Origin: Virgisporangium aurantiacum
GTDB lineage: Bacteria > Actinomycetota > Actinomycetes > Mycobacteriales > Micromonosporaceae
DNA length: 63,860 nt
NCBI RefSeq assembly: GCF_016863635.1
Contig: NZ_BOPG01000107.1
Span: 1-63,860, forward strand
Reading direction: 5' to 3'
Shown here: in pieces, positions 24,139 through 33,227 of the stretch
Layout: the number at the start of each line of letters is the position of its first letter
Position numbering within the stretch: the stretch's first letter is position 1
Program-made: the position numbers and the translations under genes
Notes under the pieces: generated by a model
Seen by the model: the letters and a program-made list of their open reading frames with translations, nothing else
The model's database searches: none
Told to the model about the DNA's origin: nothing

Positions 24139-27100
24139 GTGCGCGCTTCGCGGTCAATCAGCGCTTCGCGGTTTTCCAGGCGTGTGCGTGCGTGGTTCCA
24201 TCCCGACCCGGGCCGGCGGCGGTGGGTCGTGCACCTCCTCGTGTTCACGCTCGTCGTGTCGGTGTCGGTCGTTGCGATGACCTTGTTGCCTCGCGTGCCG
24301 GCGGAGGCCGCGGACACGGATCCGTTGCCGCGGGAGCCCACGGCGGCGGTGGGCGCGTTGGAGGGCACGCACGGCGTGACCAACGACGGCCATGCGACCT
24401 ACACGGTGCCCATCGTGGCGCCACCGGGGATCGCCGATCTGTCCCCGAGCATCGCCCTGTCGTACACGTCCGGTGCCAGGGACGGGGTCGCCGGCGAGGG
24501 GTGGGAGGTCTCCGGCTTCTCCGCGATCGAGCGGTGTGCGTTGGCCTCGGCCCAGTCCGACGGGTACGCGCGGCCGGTCGGGGACCCCGCCGGGCGGCCG
24601 GACGCGTTCTGTCTCGACGGGCAACTGCTCGTGGTGGTGCGCGGGACCTACGGCGCGGACGGTTCGGAGTACCGCACCGAGGTGGACTCGCACACGCGCA
24701 TCGTGCTGAGCCGCCCGGGTGGGGCGGCGATCGGGCCGGCGGGATTCGAGGTGCGTCGCAAGGACGGTCGGATCCTGCGGTACGGATTCGCCGCGGACGC
24801 GATCGAGGTGTGGGCCGGTGCGTCGAACCGGCGGTGGGCGGTCAAGGAGGAGCAGGACCGCAACGGCAACTACCTGGAGATGGTGTACGCGCGGGCGTGT
24901 ACCGGCCCGGCCCAGGCGCCGACCTGCACCCGGTCCGCGCCGTCGGAGGTCCGGTACGGCGGCCACCGCTCGTCGGGCACCGGGGCGCGGGCGCACGACC
25001 GGTCGATCCGGTTCGTCTACGAGGACCGGGCCGACGGGTGGATGGCGCACACCCATGGCATGCGGGAGCTGGAGTGGCGGCGGATCAACCGGATCGAGAC
25101 GGTGGTCGGCGGCACGGTGGTGCGCCGGTACAAGTTCGAATACGACGCGCGCCAGGACGTCAGCCGGCTCCTGCGGCTGCGCGAGTGTGTCGACGACCCG
25201 ACCGCTGAGGTGTGCAAGCCGCCCACGACGTTCACCTACGACAACTCGCAGGGCTTCTCGGCCACGCCGACGAACGGGCCCGCCGTCTCGTCGATGTTCG
25301 GCAACGGGCTGGGCAGTTACGCCGTCGGTCGCACCATCGTGCTCGACGCGAACGGCGACGGCCTGGACGACCTCGTGTACCCGGCGCCGACGGCGCGGTA
25401 CACGTGCGACCCGGCGCTGAACAGCTGCAGCGGATCGTGGACGTACCGCCTCGCGCTGGCCACCGGCGACCGGACCAACCCGTACACCGTGCGGGACACG
25501 GGACTCGGGTCGCAGCCCTCGCTGGGGTTCACGTTCTGGTGCATCTCGCAGGACAGCGTCATCGACTACAACGGCGACAACCGCGACGACCTGGTCAGCA
25601 CCTGCGACGGCCATACGCAGGGCAAGGTCCTGGTGTCCACCGGCACCGGGTTCACGCAGGAGCAGATCCCGGTGATCCCGACCGCCCAGGTGGAGTCGTT
25701 CTGGCTCGCCGACCTCAACGGCGATGCGCTCGCCGACGTGCTGCGATGCCAGTCGGCCTCGCTGCTGCTGTACCTCAACCGCGGTCCGGGCCTCGGTTTC
25801 GAGGCGGCCCGGACGCTGCCGAACTACGGTCACCAGGGCCTGTCACCGCTGACCGGCATCACCGGTGGCCCGCCCGAGCCGTGTGAGGCGCCGATGTTCG
25901 TCGACTTCGACGCCGACGGCGTGGTCAACGCACTCAAGCGGCAGTGGACGTTCGACAGCTCGCCCAACCCGCAGACGTTTGTCTGGACCGAGACGTGGGA
26001 GGCGCTGTCGATCGACGCGACCGGTGCCCGCTGGTCGGAGCCGGTGCTGACGTTCAACGAGACGATCGACGCGTCCCTGCCCGCCCCGGAGGACATCTAC
26101 GACCTCACGCCGTACTGGGCGGGCGACGTGACCAACACCGATCCCGGCGACGACAGCGGCCAGGTCACGGCCACGACGTACGCGCGGAAATGGCAGATGC
26201 GCGTGCTCGACGTCGACGGCGACGGCCTCGACGACATCCTGCGCTACGACGGGACCCAGGCCAATCCGGTACGGGTGCACATCAACGCCGGCAAGGGCTT
26301 CACGTCCCCCATGCCCACGCTGGTCGGTGATCCGGCGTGGGACTGGTACCGGGTCAGCGCGTACAGCTTCGCCCGTGCACAGTTCGTCGACTACGACAAC
26401 GACGGCCGCGACGACGTGTTGATGCCGATCGGTGACCCGCGCCAGCCGGCGAACCTGCGCTGGGTGGTGCACAAGACGCAGGACCGTGCCACGACCCGCC
26501 CCGAACTGGTCGGCACGATGAACCTGGCGGAGCGTTCGCTGCCGGTGCGCGGCGACGTCGACGGCGACGGCAGCAGCGACCTCATCCTGGTGGCCGACGC
26601 GCCGGGGCTGGTCGACCAGGTCGGCAACCCGGCCGGCCAGCTGACGATCCGGTGGGGCAACCACGCCCGGGGCAACTTCCTCGTCAGCGCCCGCGACGGC
26701 ATGGGCGAGACCATCACGTTCGACTACTCGGCCACCAACGCGGCCGGGAACCGGACCTACCAACGGACGACCTTCTGCCAATCGCGGCGCGGTTGGTGCC
26801 TGAACCGGGCCGGCCCGCTGGTGTCCAGCGTCCAGGTCCGCGTCGCCGAGCGGCAACCAGGGGTTCCCACCGAGACATTCCGGCGGATCAGCTTCCAGCG
26901 GATCACGTACCAGGACGGCAAGCGGGCCTGGTACGGCCGCGGAAACCTGGGGTTCGCCCGGCGCGTGACGACGACGTGGGGTGAGGCCGACACCGACGTG
27001 ATCGAGTCGGTCACGAGCGACTACGACAACACCACGTACCTGAACACGACGACCGGTTCGCCGATCCGGCACTGGTACCCCAATGCCGGCCGCCTGACCA

Positions 27101-30100
27101 ATGAGCGGATCGTGTCCGCGGGCGTGACGGAGGGCCTGGACACGCCCCGCACCGTGCAGCGCATCGTCGAGACCGGCCCGATCAGGTACGCCGTCAAACT
27201 GTCGCCGGAGTCGGTGCCGTTCGCCGTCGAGGAGAGCCGCTCCAGCACGGTGACCGCGCAACGGTCGTCCGCCGACATCCGCGGCGTGAGGTCGTCGCTG
27301 ACGTCGACGGCCTACGACGGGGACGGCAACCTGACGTCCACGAACACGTTGGTGCGCAACGGTTCCGGCGCGGAGATCGAACGGACCGTCGAGGAGAACA
27401 CGTACGACGCGACCCCGTCCCGGCGCACCAACTGGCTCATCGGCCTGCGCACGCGGGTGAAGACCACCCACACCCGGCAGGGTCGCACCGAGGTGCGTAC
27501 CACGGCGTTCACCTACACGGCCGGTGACCGCGCGCTCCCGTTCACGTCCGTTCGGGAACCGGACGACCCCGTGTACCGGACGTCCGAGATGGGCACCCAC
27601 GACGAATACGGCCACGTCATCAGCCAGCAGATGAGCGCCACGGGCCTGGGTACGCGCACGACGCAGTTCTCGTACGACATGGCGACGCTGTTCCCGACGC
27701 GGGAGACGAACCCCATGGGGCACGTCACCCAACTGGTCACCGACACCCGGCTCGGCACGGTGCTCGTGCGCGTCGACCCGAACGGCGTCGTGACGCGCTC
27801 CGCGTACGACGGGTTCGGCCGGCTCGCCCGCGAACGCGGGCCGAACGGGGACACCGTGACCACGTACGCCCGCGTGGACACGGATACGAGCGCGAACCCG
27901 CGGGCACGGGTCCGCACCACGAAGCTGATCGCGGGCGGTGCCACGTCGACCGAGTTCCAGGACGCGCTCGGTCGGACCGTCGAGACGCGGGCGAACGGGT
28001 ACGCCGGCACGACCGTGGTCACCGAGTCCACCTTCGACTTCGCCGGCCGCCCGCTCACGGTGTCCCGACCGCACCTGCCGAACGACACCAGCCAGGGCGC
28101 CACCCGCAACATCTACGACGCGCTCGGTCGCCTCGTCACCACGCAGCGGCCCGACGACAACGCCACGGGTGGCATCGCCACCACGAACGTGCGGTATGGC
28201 GGGCCGGACGAGGCGCCGTCGGCGGCGGCGTTCACCGCCGAGGTCCGCGCCTCCGCCGCCGATGCCGTCGCGGTCACCGACCCGCTCGGCCGGCGCACCG
28301 TCCAGGTCAAGGACGTCGACGAGGCGCTGGTGGCCACCGTGGACGCCGCCGGGTCGGTCACCCAGGTCGAGTACGGACCGTTCGGAGCGGCGCGCCGGAT
28401 CGTGAACCCGCGCGGCTCGGTGACCACCTTCGAAACGGACCGGTGGGGACGCACCACCGCCGTCGCGAGCGGCGACACGGGCCGCCACACCTACACGTGG
28501 ACGGCGTACGGGCAGCTGGCCCAGCACACCGACCCGCGCGGGCAGACCACCCAGAACGTCTACGACCAGCTGGGCCGGATCACCCGGCGCACGGATCCGC
28601 GCGGCATCGCGACCTGGCGCTACGACGGGCCGGGCCCGAACGCGATCGGCAAGCTGACGCAGGTCAGCAACCCCGAAGACGGCTTCACCCAGCTCAGCTA
28701 CGAGCCGGTGCCGGCGAGCGGCCCGAACCGCGGTCTGCTGGCCGCGACGGAGCAGACCATCGACGGTCGCTCGTACCGCCTCGGTTACGGCTACGACCAG
28801 TTCGGCCGCAACACCCGTCTGGAGTACCCGGGCGCCGCCGGCGAGGCGTTCGGCGTCACCTACGCCTACGACGCGGGCGGCCTGCTCACCGCCGTCCGGG
28901 ACGCCACCACGAACAATCCGTACTGGACCTTCGTCGACGACGACCAGGGCTACCGCGTCGGCGTGGAGCGGCTCGGCAACAACGTCACCACCACGTCGAG
29001 GTTCCAACCGCTGAGCGGACGGCCGTTGAGCGTGGTCGCGGCGGGCAGCGCCGGCACGGTGCAGAATCTCGAGTACGGCTACGACGCGGTCGGAAGCGTC
29101 AAGCACATGCGCGACGGCGTCCGCGCGGACCGGTCGAGAAGCTACACATACGACACCGTCAACCGGCTGACGCAGACCCAGCTGTTGACGGGCAACAACC
29201 CGGCGACCCCCGGCCAGGTGGACGAGTCGTTCGCCTACGACACGGCCGGCAACTTCACGTCCAAGAGCGGCGTCGGGACGTACACCTACCGGCCGGCGAC
29301 CGACATCCTGCCCCACGCCCCCATCACCGCCGGGCAGAACGCGTACAGCTGGGACGCGGCCGGCAACCAGGTCGGCCGGACGGGTCCGGGTGTCGCCGGC
29401 GGCAGGCAGGCGGTCACCTGGTCGCCGGCGAACCTGCCGACCTCGATCTCCCTCGGAACCGGGCCGGGTCTGACGACGACGTTCCGGTACAACGCGGCCG
29501 AAGAGCGGGTGCAGCGACGCGCCCCGGACGCCACGACCACGTACGTCTCGGGACTGTACGAACGCCGCGAGCCGGCCGGCGGCGGCACCACCGAGCACCG
29601 CTACTACGTGCGGGCCGGCGACAAGACCGTCGCGCAGGTGGTGAAGACCGAGTCGTCCGGCACGCTGCAGACCAGAACCGTCACCTACGAGCACCCGGAC
29701 CGGCTCGGCTCGCCGCTCGACCACAGCGACCCGGCCGCCGCGCGTGGCCACAGCCAGCGGTTCACCGCGTACGGGGCGAACCTCGACCCGAACTGGCGGG
29801 TGACCGGTGAGCGCGGCTTCACCGGGCACGACCACGACGCCGACCTCGGGTTGATCGACATGGACGGTCGGCTCTACGACCCGGTCCTCGGCCGGTTCCT
29901 CTCGGCCGACCCGAGCATCGTCGGGGTGACCGAGGGCCCGGCGCCCGCGGACCGGCTCGTCGCGCGGGTCGCCGAGGCCGGCGCGCCCGGCGGCGGCACC
30001 GCCCCGACGATGGCAGCCGCCGACCTGCTCCAGCCGTACGGATACGCCGCGAACAACCCGCTCGCCTACCTCGACCCGGACGGTCGGGACCCGAGAGCGT

Positions 30101-30966
30101 TCTACAAGATCCAGGCGGCCGTGGAGCAGATCGCCGACGCGGTCCGCGACTCGACGCTGGGTGAGGCCGCCGCCGGGTTCACCGCCGGCGTGGCGCTCAG
30201 CGCCGTACCCGGCGGCTCCATCGCCGGAGCTGTCCTTTCCATCGACCCACCGAGCCGCACCTTCGAGTTCGCCCGTGGCGCCGGGGAGGCCGTGTACGGC
30301 GTCGGTCAGTTCGTCGCGGGCGCCTTCGGGACGGCCGGCGGCGGGGCACTCACGGTGACCGGGGCCGGTGCCCCCGCCGGCGTGCCCGTCGTCGCGGTCT
30401 CGACCGGCGCGATGGCCGAAGCCGCCATCGACGTGGCGTCCGGTGTGGCGACGATGATGCACGCCGCGGCAATGCCCTCCGACGGCGGGCCGACCGGCGG
30501 TGGCGAGGGCACGGCGGGCACCGTCGTCGCGGCCCCGCCGGCGGCCGTAGGCGGGCCCGCATCGGGGAACGGACCGCCGACGCTGACGGCGTCCTCGAGG
30601 CCGGATTCCTCCGTCCTCGGCCGGAACATCGAAGCGAAGACCCGGGTCAAGCGGCCGGAGGGCAGCGCCGCGCACCACATCGTGGCGGGCAAGGGCCGCA
30701 GCGACGCGTCGGCGCCGGCGCGGGCGGTACTGGAAAAGCACGGGATCGACATCAACTCGGCGGAGAACGGCGTGTTCCTGCCGGCGAATTCGACGTCGCC
30801 GAACCCAACGGGCGCGACGGTCCACTCCACGTTGCACCACGAGGCCTACTACGCCAACGTCAACGACTGGATCCGCAACGCCGACATCGTCGGTGGCAGG
30901 GAGGCGGTGCTGCGTACGCTGAACGACATCAGGACGATGTTGGAAACGGGAACCTGGGTTGACTGA
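24139..30966 (+). CDS. Polymorphic toxin: SpvB/FG-GAP/RHS protein with AHH nuclease tip
   Basis: This is a giant secreted protein of about 2,275 residues. A basic n-region and hydrophobic segment (HLLVFTLVVSVSVVAMTLLP) act as signal. An SpvB-like N-terminal domain follows (GVTNDGHATYTVPIVAPPGI, LSPSIALSYTSG), then seven or so FG-GAP/VCBS calcium loops (DANGDGLDDL, DYNGDNRDDL, DVDGDGLDDI, DYDNDGRDDV, DVDGDGSSDL). RHS/YD repeats run from about residue 1,200, and the RHS core ends with GRLYDPVLGRFLSADPS and YGYAANNPLAYLDPDGRD. The C-terminal 120 residues carry AHHIVAGKGRSD and GIDINSAENGVFLP, the AHH family of HNH-fold nucleases. I prefer the GTG at 24139 (GGAGG nine bases upstream); starts further upstream are possible. 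The next gene overlaps it and should encode the immunity protein. Confidence 0.88.
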   Translation: MRASRSISASRFSRRVRAWFHPDPGRRRWVVHLLVFTLVVSVSVVAMTLLPRVPAEAADTDPLPREPTAAVGALEGTHGVTNDGHATYTVPIVAPPGIADLSPSIALSYTSGARDGVAGEGWEVSGFSAIERCALASAQSDGYARPVGDPAGRPDAFCLDGQLLVVVRGTYGADGSEYRTEVDSHTRIVLSRPGGAAIGPAGFEVRRKDGRILRYGFAADAIEVWAGASNRRWAVKEEQDRNGNYLEMVYARACTGPAQAPTCTRSAPSEVRYGGHRSSGTGARAHDRSIRFVYEDRADGWMAHTHGMRELEWRRINRIETVVGGTVVRRYKFEYDARQDVSRLLRLRECVDDPTAEVCKPPTTFTYDNSQGFSATPTNGPAVSSMFGNGLGSYAVGRTIVLDANGDGLDDLVYPAPTARYTCDPALNSCSGSWTYRLALATGDRTNPYTVRDTGLGSQPSLGFTFWCISQDSVIDYNGDNRDDLVSTCDGHTQGKVLVSTGTGFTQEQIPVIPTAQVESFWLADLNGDALADVLRCQSASLLLYLNRGPGLGFEAARTLPNYGHQGLSPLTGITGGPPEPCEAPMFVDFDADGVVNALKRQWTFDSSPNPQTFVWTETWEALSIDATGARWSEPVLTFNETIDASLPAPEDIYDLTPYWAGDVTNTDPGDDSGQVTATTYARKWQMRVLDVDGDGLDDILRYDGTQANPVRVHINAGKGFTSPMPTLVGDPAWDWYRVSAYSFARAQFVDYDNDGRDDVLMPIGDPRQPANLRWVVHKTQDRATTRPELVGTMNLAERSLPVRGDVDGDGSSDLILVADAPGLVDQVGNPAGQLTIRWGNHARGNFLVSARDGMGETITFDYSATNAAGNRTYQRTTFCQSRRGWCLNRAGPLVSSVQVRVAERQPGVPTETFRRISFQRITYQDGKRAWYGRGNLGFARRVTTTWGEADTDVIESVTSDYDNTTYLNTTTGSPIRHWYPNAGRLTNERIVSAGVTEGLDTPRTVQRIVETGPIRYAVKLSPESVPFAVEESRSSTVTAQRSSADIRGVRSSLTSTAYDGDGNLTSTNTLVRNGSGAEIERTVEENTYDATPSRRTNWLIGLRTRVKTTHTRQGRTEVRTTAFTYTAGDRALPFTSVREPDDPVYRTSEMGTHDEYGHVISQQMSATGLGTRTTQFSYDMATLFPTRETNPMGHVTQLVTDTRLGTVLVRVDPNGVVTRSAYDGFGRLARERGPNGDTVTTYARVDTDTSANPRARVRTTKLIAGGATSTEFQDALGRTVETRANGYAGTTVVTESTFDFAGRPLTVSRPHLPNDTSQGATRNIYDALGRLVTTQRPDDNATGGIATTNVRYGGPDEAPSAAAFTAEVRASAADAVAVTDPLGRRTVQVKDVDEALVATVDAAGSVTQVEYGPFGAARRIVNPRGSVTTFETDRWGRTTAVASGDTGRHTYTWTAYGQLAQHTDPRGQTTQNVYDQLGRITRRTDPRGIATWRYDGPGPNAIGKLTQVSNPEDGFTQLSYEPVPASGPNRGLLAATEQTIDGRSYRLGYGYDQFGRNTRLEYPGAAGEAFGVTYAYDAGGLLTAVRDATTNNPYWTFVDDDQGYRVGVERLGNNVTTTSRFQPLSGRPLSVVAAGSAGTVQNLEYGYDAVGSVKHMRDGVRADRSRSYTYDTVNRLTQTQLLTGNNPATPGQVDESFAYDTAGNFTSKSGVGTYTYRPATDILPHAPITAGQNAYSWDAAGNQVGRTGPGVAGGRQAVTWSPANLPTSISLGTGPGLTTTFRYNAAEERVQRRAPDATTTYVSGLYERREPAGGGTTEHRYYVRAGDKTVAQVVKTESSGTLQTRTVTYEHPDRLGSPLDHSDPAAARGHSQRFTAYGANLDPNWRVTGERGFTGHDHDADLGLIDMDGRLYDPVLGRFLSADPSIVGVTEGPAPADRLVARVAEAGAPGGGTAPTMAAADLLQPYGYAANNPLAYLDPDGRDPRAFYKIQAAVEQIADAVRDSTLGEAAAGFTAGVALSAVPGGSIAGAVLSIDPPSRTFEFARGAGEAVYGVGQFVAGAFGTAGGGALTVTGAGAPAGVPVVAVSTGAMAEAAIDVASGVATMMHAAAMPSDGGPTGGGEGTAGTVVAAPPAAVGGPASGNGPPTLTASSRPDSSVLGRNIEAKTRVKRPEGSAAHHIVAGKGRSDASAPARAVLEKHGIDINSAENGVFLPANSTSPNPTGATVHSTLHHEAYYANVNDWIRNADIVGGREAVLRTLNDIRTMLETGTWVD

Positions 30967-31546
30967 CGCCACCCCTCCGCGCATCTTCAAACTGCGGGTC
31001 GAGGAGGGCTCGGAGTGGACTCTGCCGCTCGACGACGAGGACATCGGACTCTTCGCCGGATTCGACGGCACACGACGCGCCGCCACCTGGTCTCCGGTGC
31101 CGATGTACCTGCTGCGGGCGAACGAGGGCCGACCGCTGCGCCCGGCGGACCTGCCGTGGCTGGGCAGACATGTCCTCGTCCTCCGGGACACGGCGATCGC
31201 CGTGGTCGGCCCGCTGCTGGCCGACCACGGCGAACTGCTGCCGCTCGCGTGCGCCGACGCGAACCTGGTTGTCTTCAACGCCACCCGGGTCATCGACGCA
31301 CTCGACGAGGAACGCTCCGATGTGCTCCGGCTCGGGCCGGCGCAGATCCTCGACATCCGCAGGGCCGCATTCCGCGGTGAGCTCCTGACGGGATCCGCCG
31401 TGTTCAAGATCCCGCAGATGCTGTTCGGCCCCCTCTACTTCACGTCCACGATGGTGGAACGCATCCGGGCCACCGGACTCCACAGTGGAGTCACATTCCG
31501 GGAGGTAGGTGCTCGCCCCGGTGCGACGAACCCCGGCGGTCGATGA
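30959..31546 (+). CDS. Immunity protein, DUF1629/Imm11-like, for the AHH toxin
   Basis: This is a 195-residue soluble protein. The pattern LVVFNATRVIDALDEERSDV, then a beta-rich region and VFKIPQMLFGPLYFTSTMVE followed by RIRATGLHSGVTFREV, matches the DUF1629 (Imm11) immunity family. A TTG start lies inside the toxin's last codons (eight-base overlap), so translation is coupled and toxin and antidote are made together. That position directly after the toxic tip is the standard one for cognate immunity genes. Its 3' end overlaps the convergent hydrolase by 56 bp. Specific binding to the AHH domain is inferred. Confidence 0.8.
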   Translation: MTDATPPRIFKLRVEEGSEWTLPLDDEDIGLFAGFDGTRRAATWSPVPMYLLRANEGRPLRPADLPWLGRHVLVLRDTAIAVVGPLLADHGELLPLACADANLVVFNATRVIDALDEERSDVLRLGPAQILDIRRAAFRGELLTGSAVFKIPQMLFGPLYFTSTMVERIRATGLHSGVTFREVGARPGATNPGGR

Positions 31547-32354
31547 AGTCGTCGACGAGCGCGTTGACCGCGTCGGGAACCTCGAGCGCGACGAGGTGCG
31601 CCGCCCCGTCGAGGATCTGTAGTTCGGCGCCCGGAATGACCTCGGCCATCCGTCGGACCTCGGGCAACGGGAACGTCGTGTCCTCGCGTCCGGCGACCAC
31701 CAGCACCGGGGTTCGGATCGTCCCGAACAGTTCCGACTGGTCGGGCCGCAGCGGGACGACGCTGCGGATCGCGTACGACACCGACCGCACGTCGACGGCT
31801 CGGGCGCCGGCCAGCACGTGTCGCACCGCGGCCGGCCGTTCGCGTCGTGACGTCGGACCGAGGAAGGCCCGCACCACCGAGCGGGTCAACGGCGGGCGGA
31901 CTCCGCCGAGCAGCCGGGCCATCGTCAGCAGGGCCCCGTACTCGAACCGTTGTCGGTTCGGCGGAGCCGACGCGGTGCCGTTCAACAGGACCGCACAGCC
32001 GATCCGGTCGGGATGGCGGGCCGCGAACGTGCCGCCGATCATCGCACCCCAGGAGTTGCCGAGCAGGTGCGTGCGTTCGATGCCCAGCGAGTCGAGGATC
32101 GCCGTGATCACGTCGGCGCACTCGTCGAAGGTGAAGGTCCGGCCGAGCGGGCTGCTCCGCCCATGGCCCGGCGGGTCGACAGCCACCGTCGTGTACCGCC
32201 CGGCGAAGTGCTCGACCTGGGCCGCCCACAGGGTGTGGTCCATGAGCAGGCTCGGCCACATGACGATCGCCGGCGCCGCCGCGGATCCGTTGCCCCGGAC
32301 GGTGACCGCGATCTCGCCGAGCCGTGTCCCGATCCGCAGCGTACGGTCGCGCAT
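31491..32354 (-). CDS. Alpha/beta hydrolase
   Basis: This 287-residue serine hydrolase belongs to the enol-lactonase/haloperoxidase-like group. The oxyanion region (MWPSLLMDHTLW), DPPGHGRSSPLG, nucleophile elbow LLGNSWGAM with Ser101, acid in VVAGREDTTFP and catalytic His in DGAAHLVALE are all present. The substrate is unknown. A good ribosome-binding site (GAGGAGG) precedes the ATG at 32354. The gene converges with the immunity gene and overlaps it by 56 bp. Nothing links it functionally to the toxin. Confidence 0.9.
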   Translation of the reverse strand: MRDRTLRIGTRLGEIAVTVRGNGSAAAPAIVMWPSLLMDHTLWAAQVEHFAGRYTTVAVDPPGHGRSSPLGRTFTFDECADVITAILDSLGIERTHLLGNSWGAMIGGTFAARHPDRIGCAVLLNGTASAPPNRQRFEYGALLTMARLLGGVRPPLTRSVVRAFLGPTSRRERPAAVRHVLAGARAVDVRSVSYAIRSVVPLRPDQSELFGTIRTPVLVVAGREDTTFPLPEVRRMAEVIPGAELQILDGAAHLVALEVPDAVNALVDDFIDRRGSSHRGEHLPPGM

Positions 32355-32515
32355 GGTGCCTCCTCATCCGCATGCCGGACGGCAGCCGTCAGTGTCGCCT
32401 CCGACGCAGGGCCGAGTTAACCAGGTATGTCGATGGGCCGGCGAGGCCGCTGACGCCCGACGGGCTGCCCTCCCGGACCTGGTGCGGGCCGACGACGGCA
32501 GGTATACACAGCCGC

Positions 32516-33166
32516 ATGATCGTTGAGCCTTTGGAACTGGTCGTGGCGACCGCCTTTGACGGGCCCGACCGGGACGGCATCGATGCCGACGACATCGCCA
32601 CCGCCGTGGCCGGACTCGACGTGACGGTGCCGGCGCCGCTGCGGGACTTCTACGCGGTGGCCGGCCGCTACGACGGGATGATGTCGGCCCATTCGCGGTT
32701 CCAGACGCCGGAACGGTTGCGCGTCACCGACGGGCATCTGGTGTTCTGCCACGAGAACCAGCACGTGATGGAGTGGGGGCTGCGGCTGAGCGAACTGACC
32801 GGACCCAACCCCGCCGTGTACGTGCAGATGACCGACGGTCCCGACGTCGGCCGGTGGAGCCTCGAGGCGAAGACCCTGTCCGCGTTCCTGCTCGGCGTCG
32901 GCTGCTGGCAGGCCGCCCTCGCCTGCGACGAATCCGGCGAGTCCGAACTGGCGGAAGCCGACAGCGCCAGGCTGGCCAGCCTGCTGACCCCCGTCGGTGA
33001 CCCGGATCTGCGCGAGGGCGGACCCCTGCTCGGCTACGTCGACCGCGACCACCGGGTGGTGGTGGCCCACGACCGCAGGCACACCACCCTCTTCGTCGGC
33101 ACCCCGGTCGAAGACGGCCTGGAGGACTTCGAACAGCGCTCCGGCCTCGACGTCAACTACTACTGA
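32516..33166 (+). CDS. SUKH (SMI1/KNR4)-like protein, possible immunity protein
   Basis: This is a 216-residue soluble acidic protein. The order of elements, TVPAPLRDFYAVAGRYDGMM, then LVFCHENQHVMEWGLRLSEL, then VYVQMTDGPDVGRWSLEA and a Phe-rich helix (TLSAFLLGVGCWQAA), resembles SMI1/KNR4-like SUKH proteins. Many of these neutralise polymorphic nuclease toxins. It lies 1.5 kb from the RHS-AHH toxin but in its own transcription unit. I cannot tell whether it is an orphan immunity gene for rival toxins. The ATG at 32516 has no obvious ribosome-binding site. Confidence 0.6.
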   Translation: MIVEPLELVVATAFDGPDRDGIDADDIATAVAGLDVTVPAPLRDFYAVAGRYDGMMSAHSRFQTPERLRVTDGHLVFCHENQHVMEWGLRLSELTGPNPAVYVQMTDGPDVGRWSLEAKTLSAFLLGVGCWQAALACDESGESELAEADSARLASLLTPVGDPDLREGGPLLGYVDRDHRVVVAHDRRHTTLFVGTPVEDGLEDFEQRSGLDVNYY

Positions 33167-33189
33167 TCGGTGACCCCGACCGGCGTTCG

Positions 33190-33220
33190 TTGACCTTCGC
33201 CCCGGGTGAAGGTTGACACT
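33190..33220 (+). promoter_or_regulatory. MerR-type autoregulated promoter with 19-bp spacer
   Basis: TTGACC (33190-33195) and GACACT (33215-33220) are 19 bp apart. The dyad ACCTTC...GAAGGT (33193-33213) lies between them, and its inner GCCC/GGGT pairs extend it. Transcription should start at about 33227, directly at the GTG of the merR gene (33228). This is the expected layout for a promoter twisted open by its own MerR product. Confidence 0.75.
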
Positions 33221-33227
33221 GGGAGCC

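Noticed and set aside
25843..31407. A very long open frame antisense to the RHS toxin gene
   Set aside because: It is a by-product of high GC and codon bias of the real gene. It has no recognisable domains and no ribosome-binding site, and it runs through the immunity gene as well.
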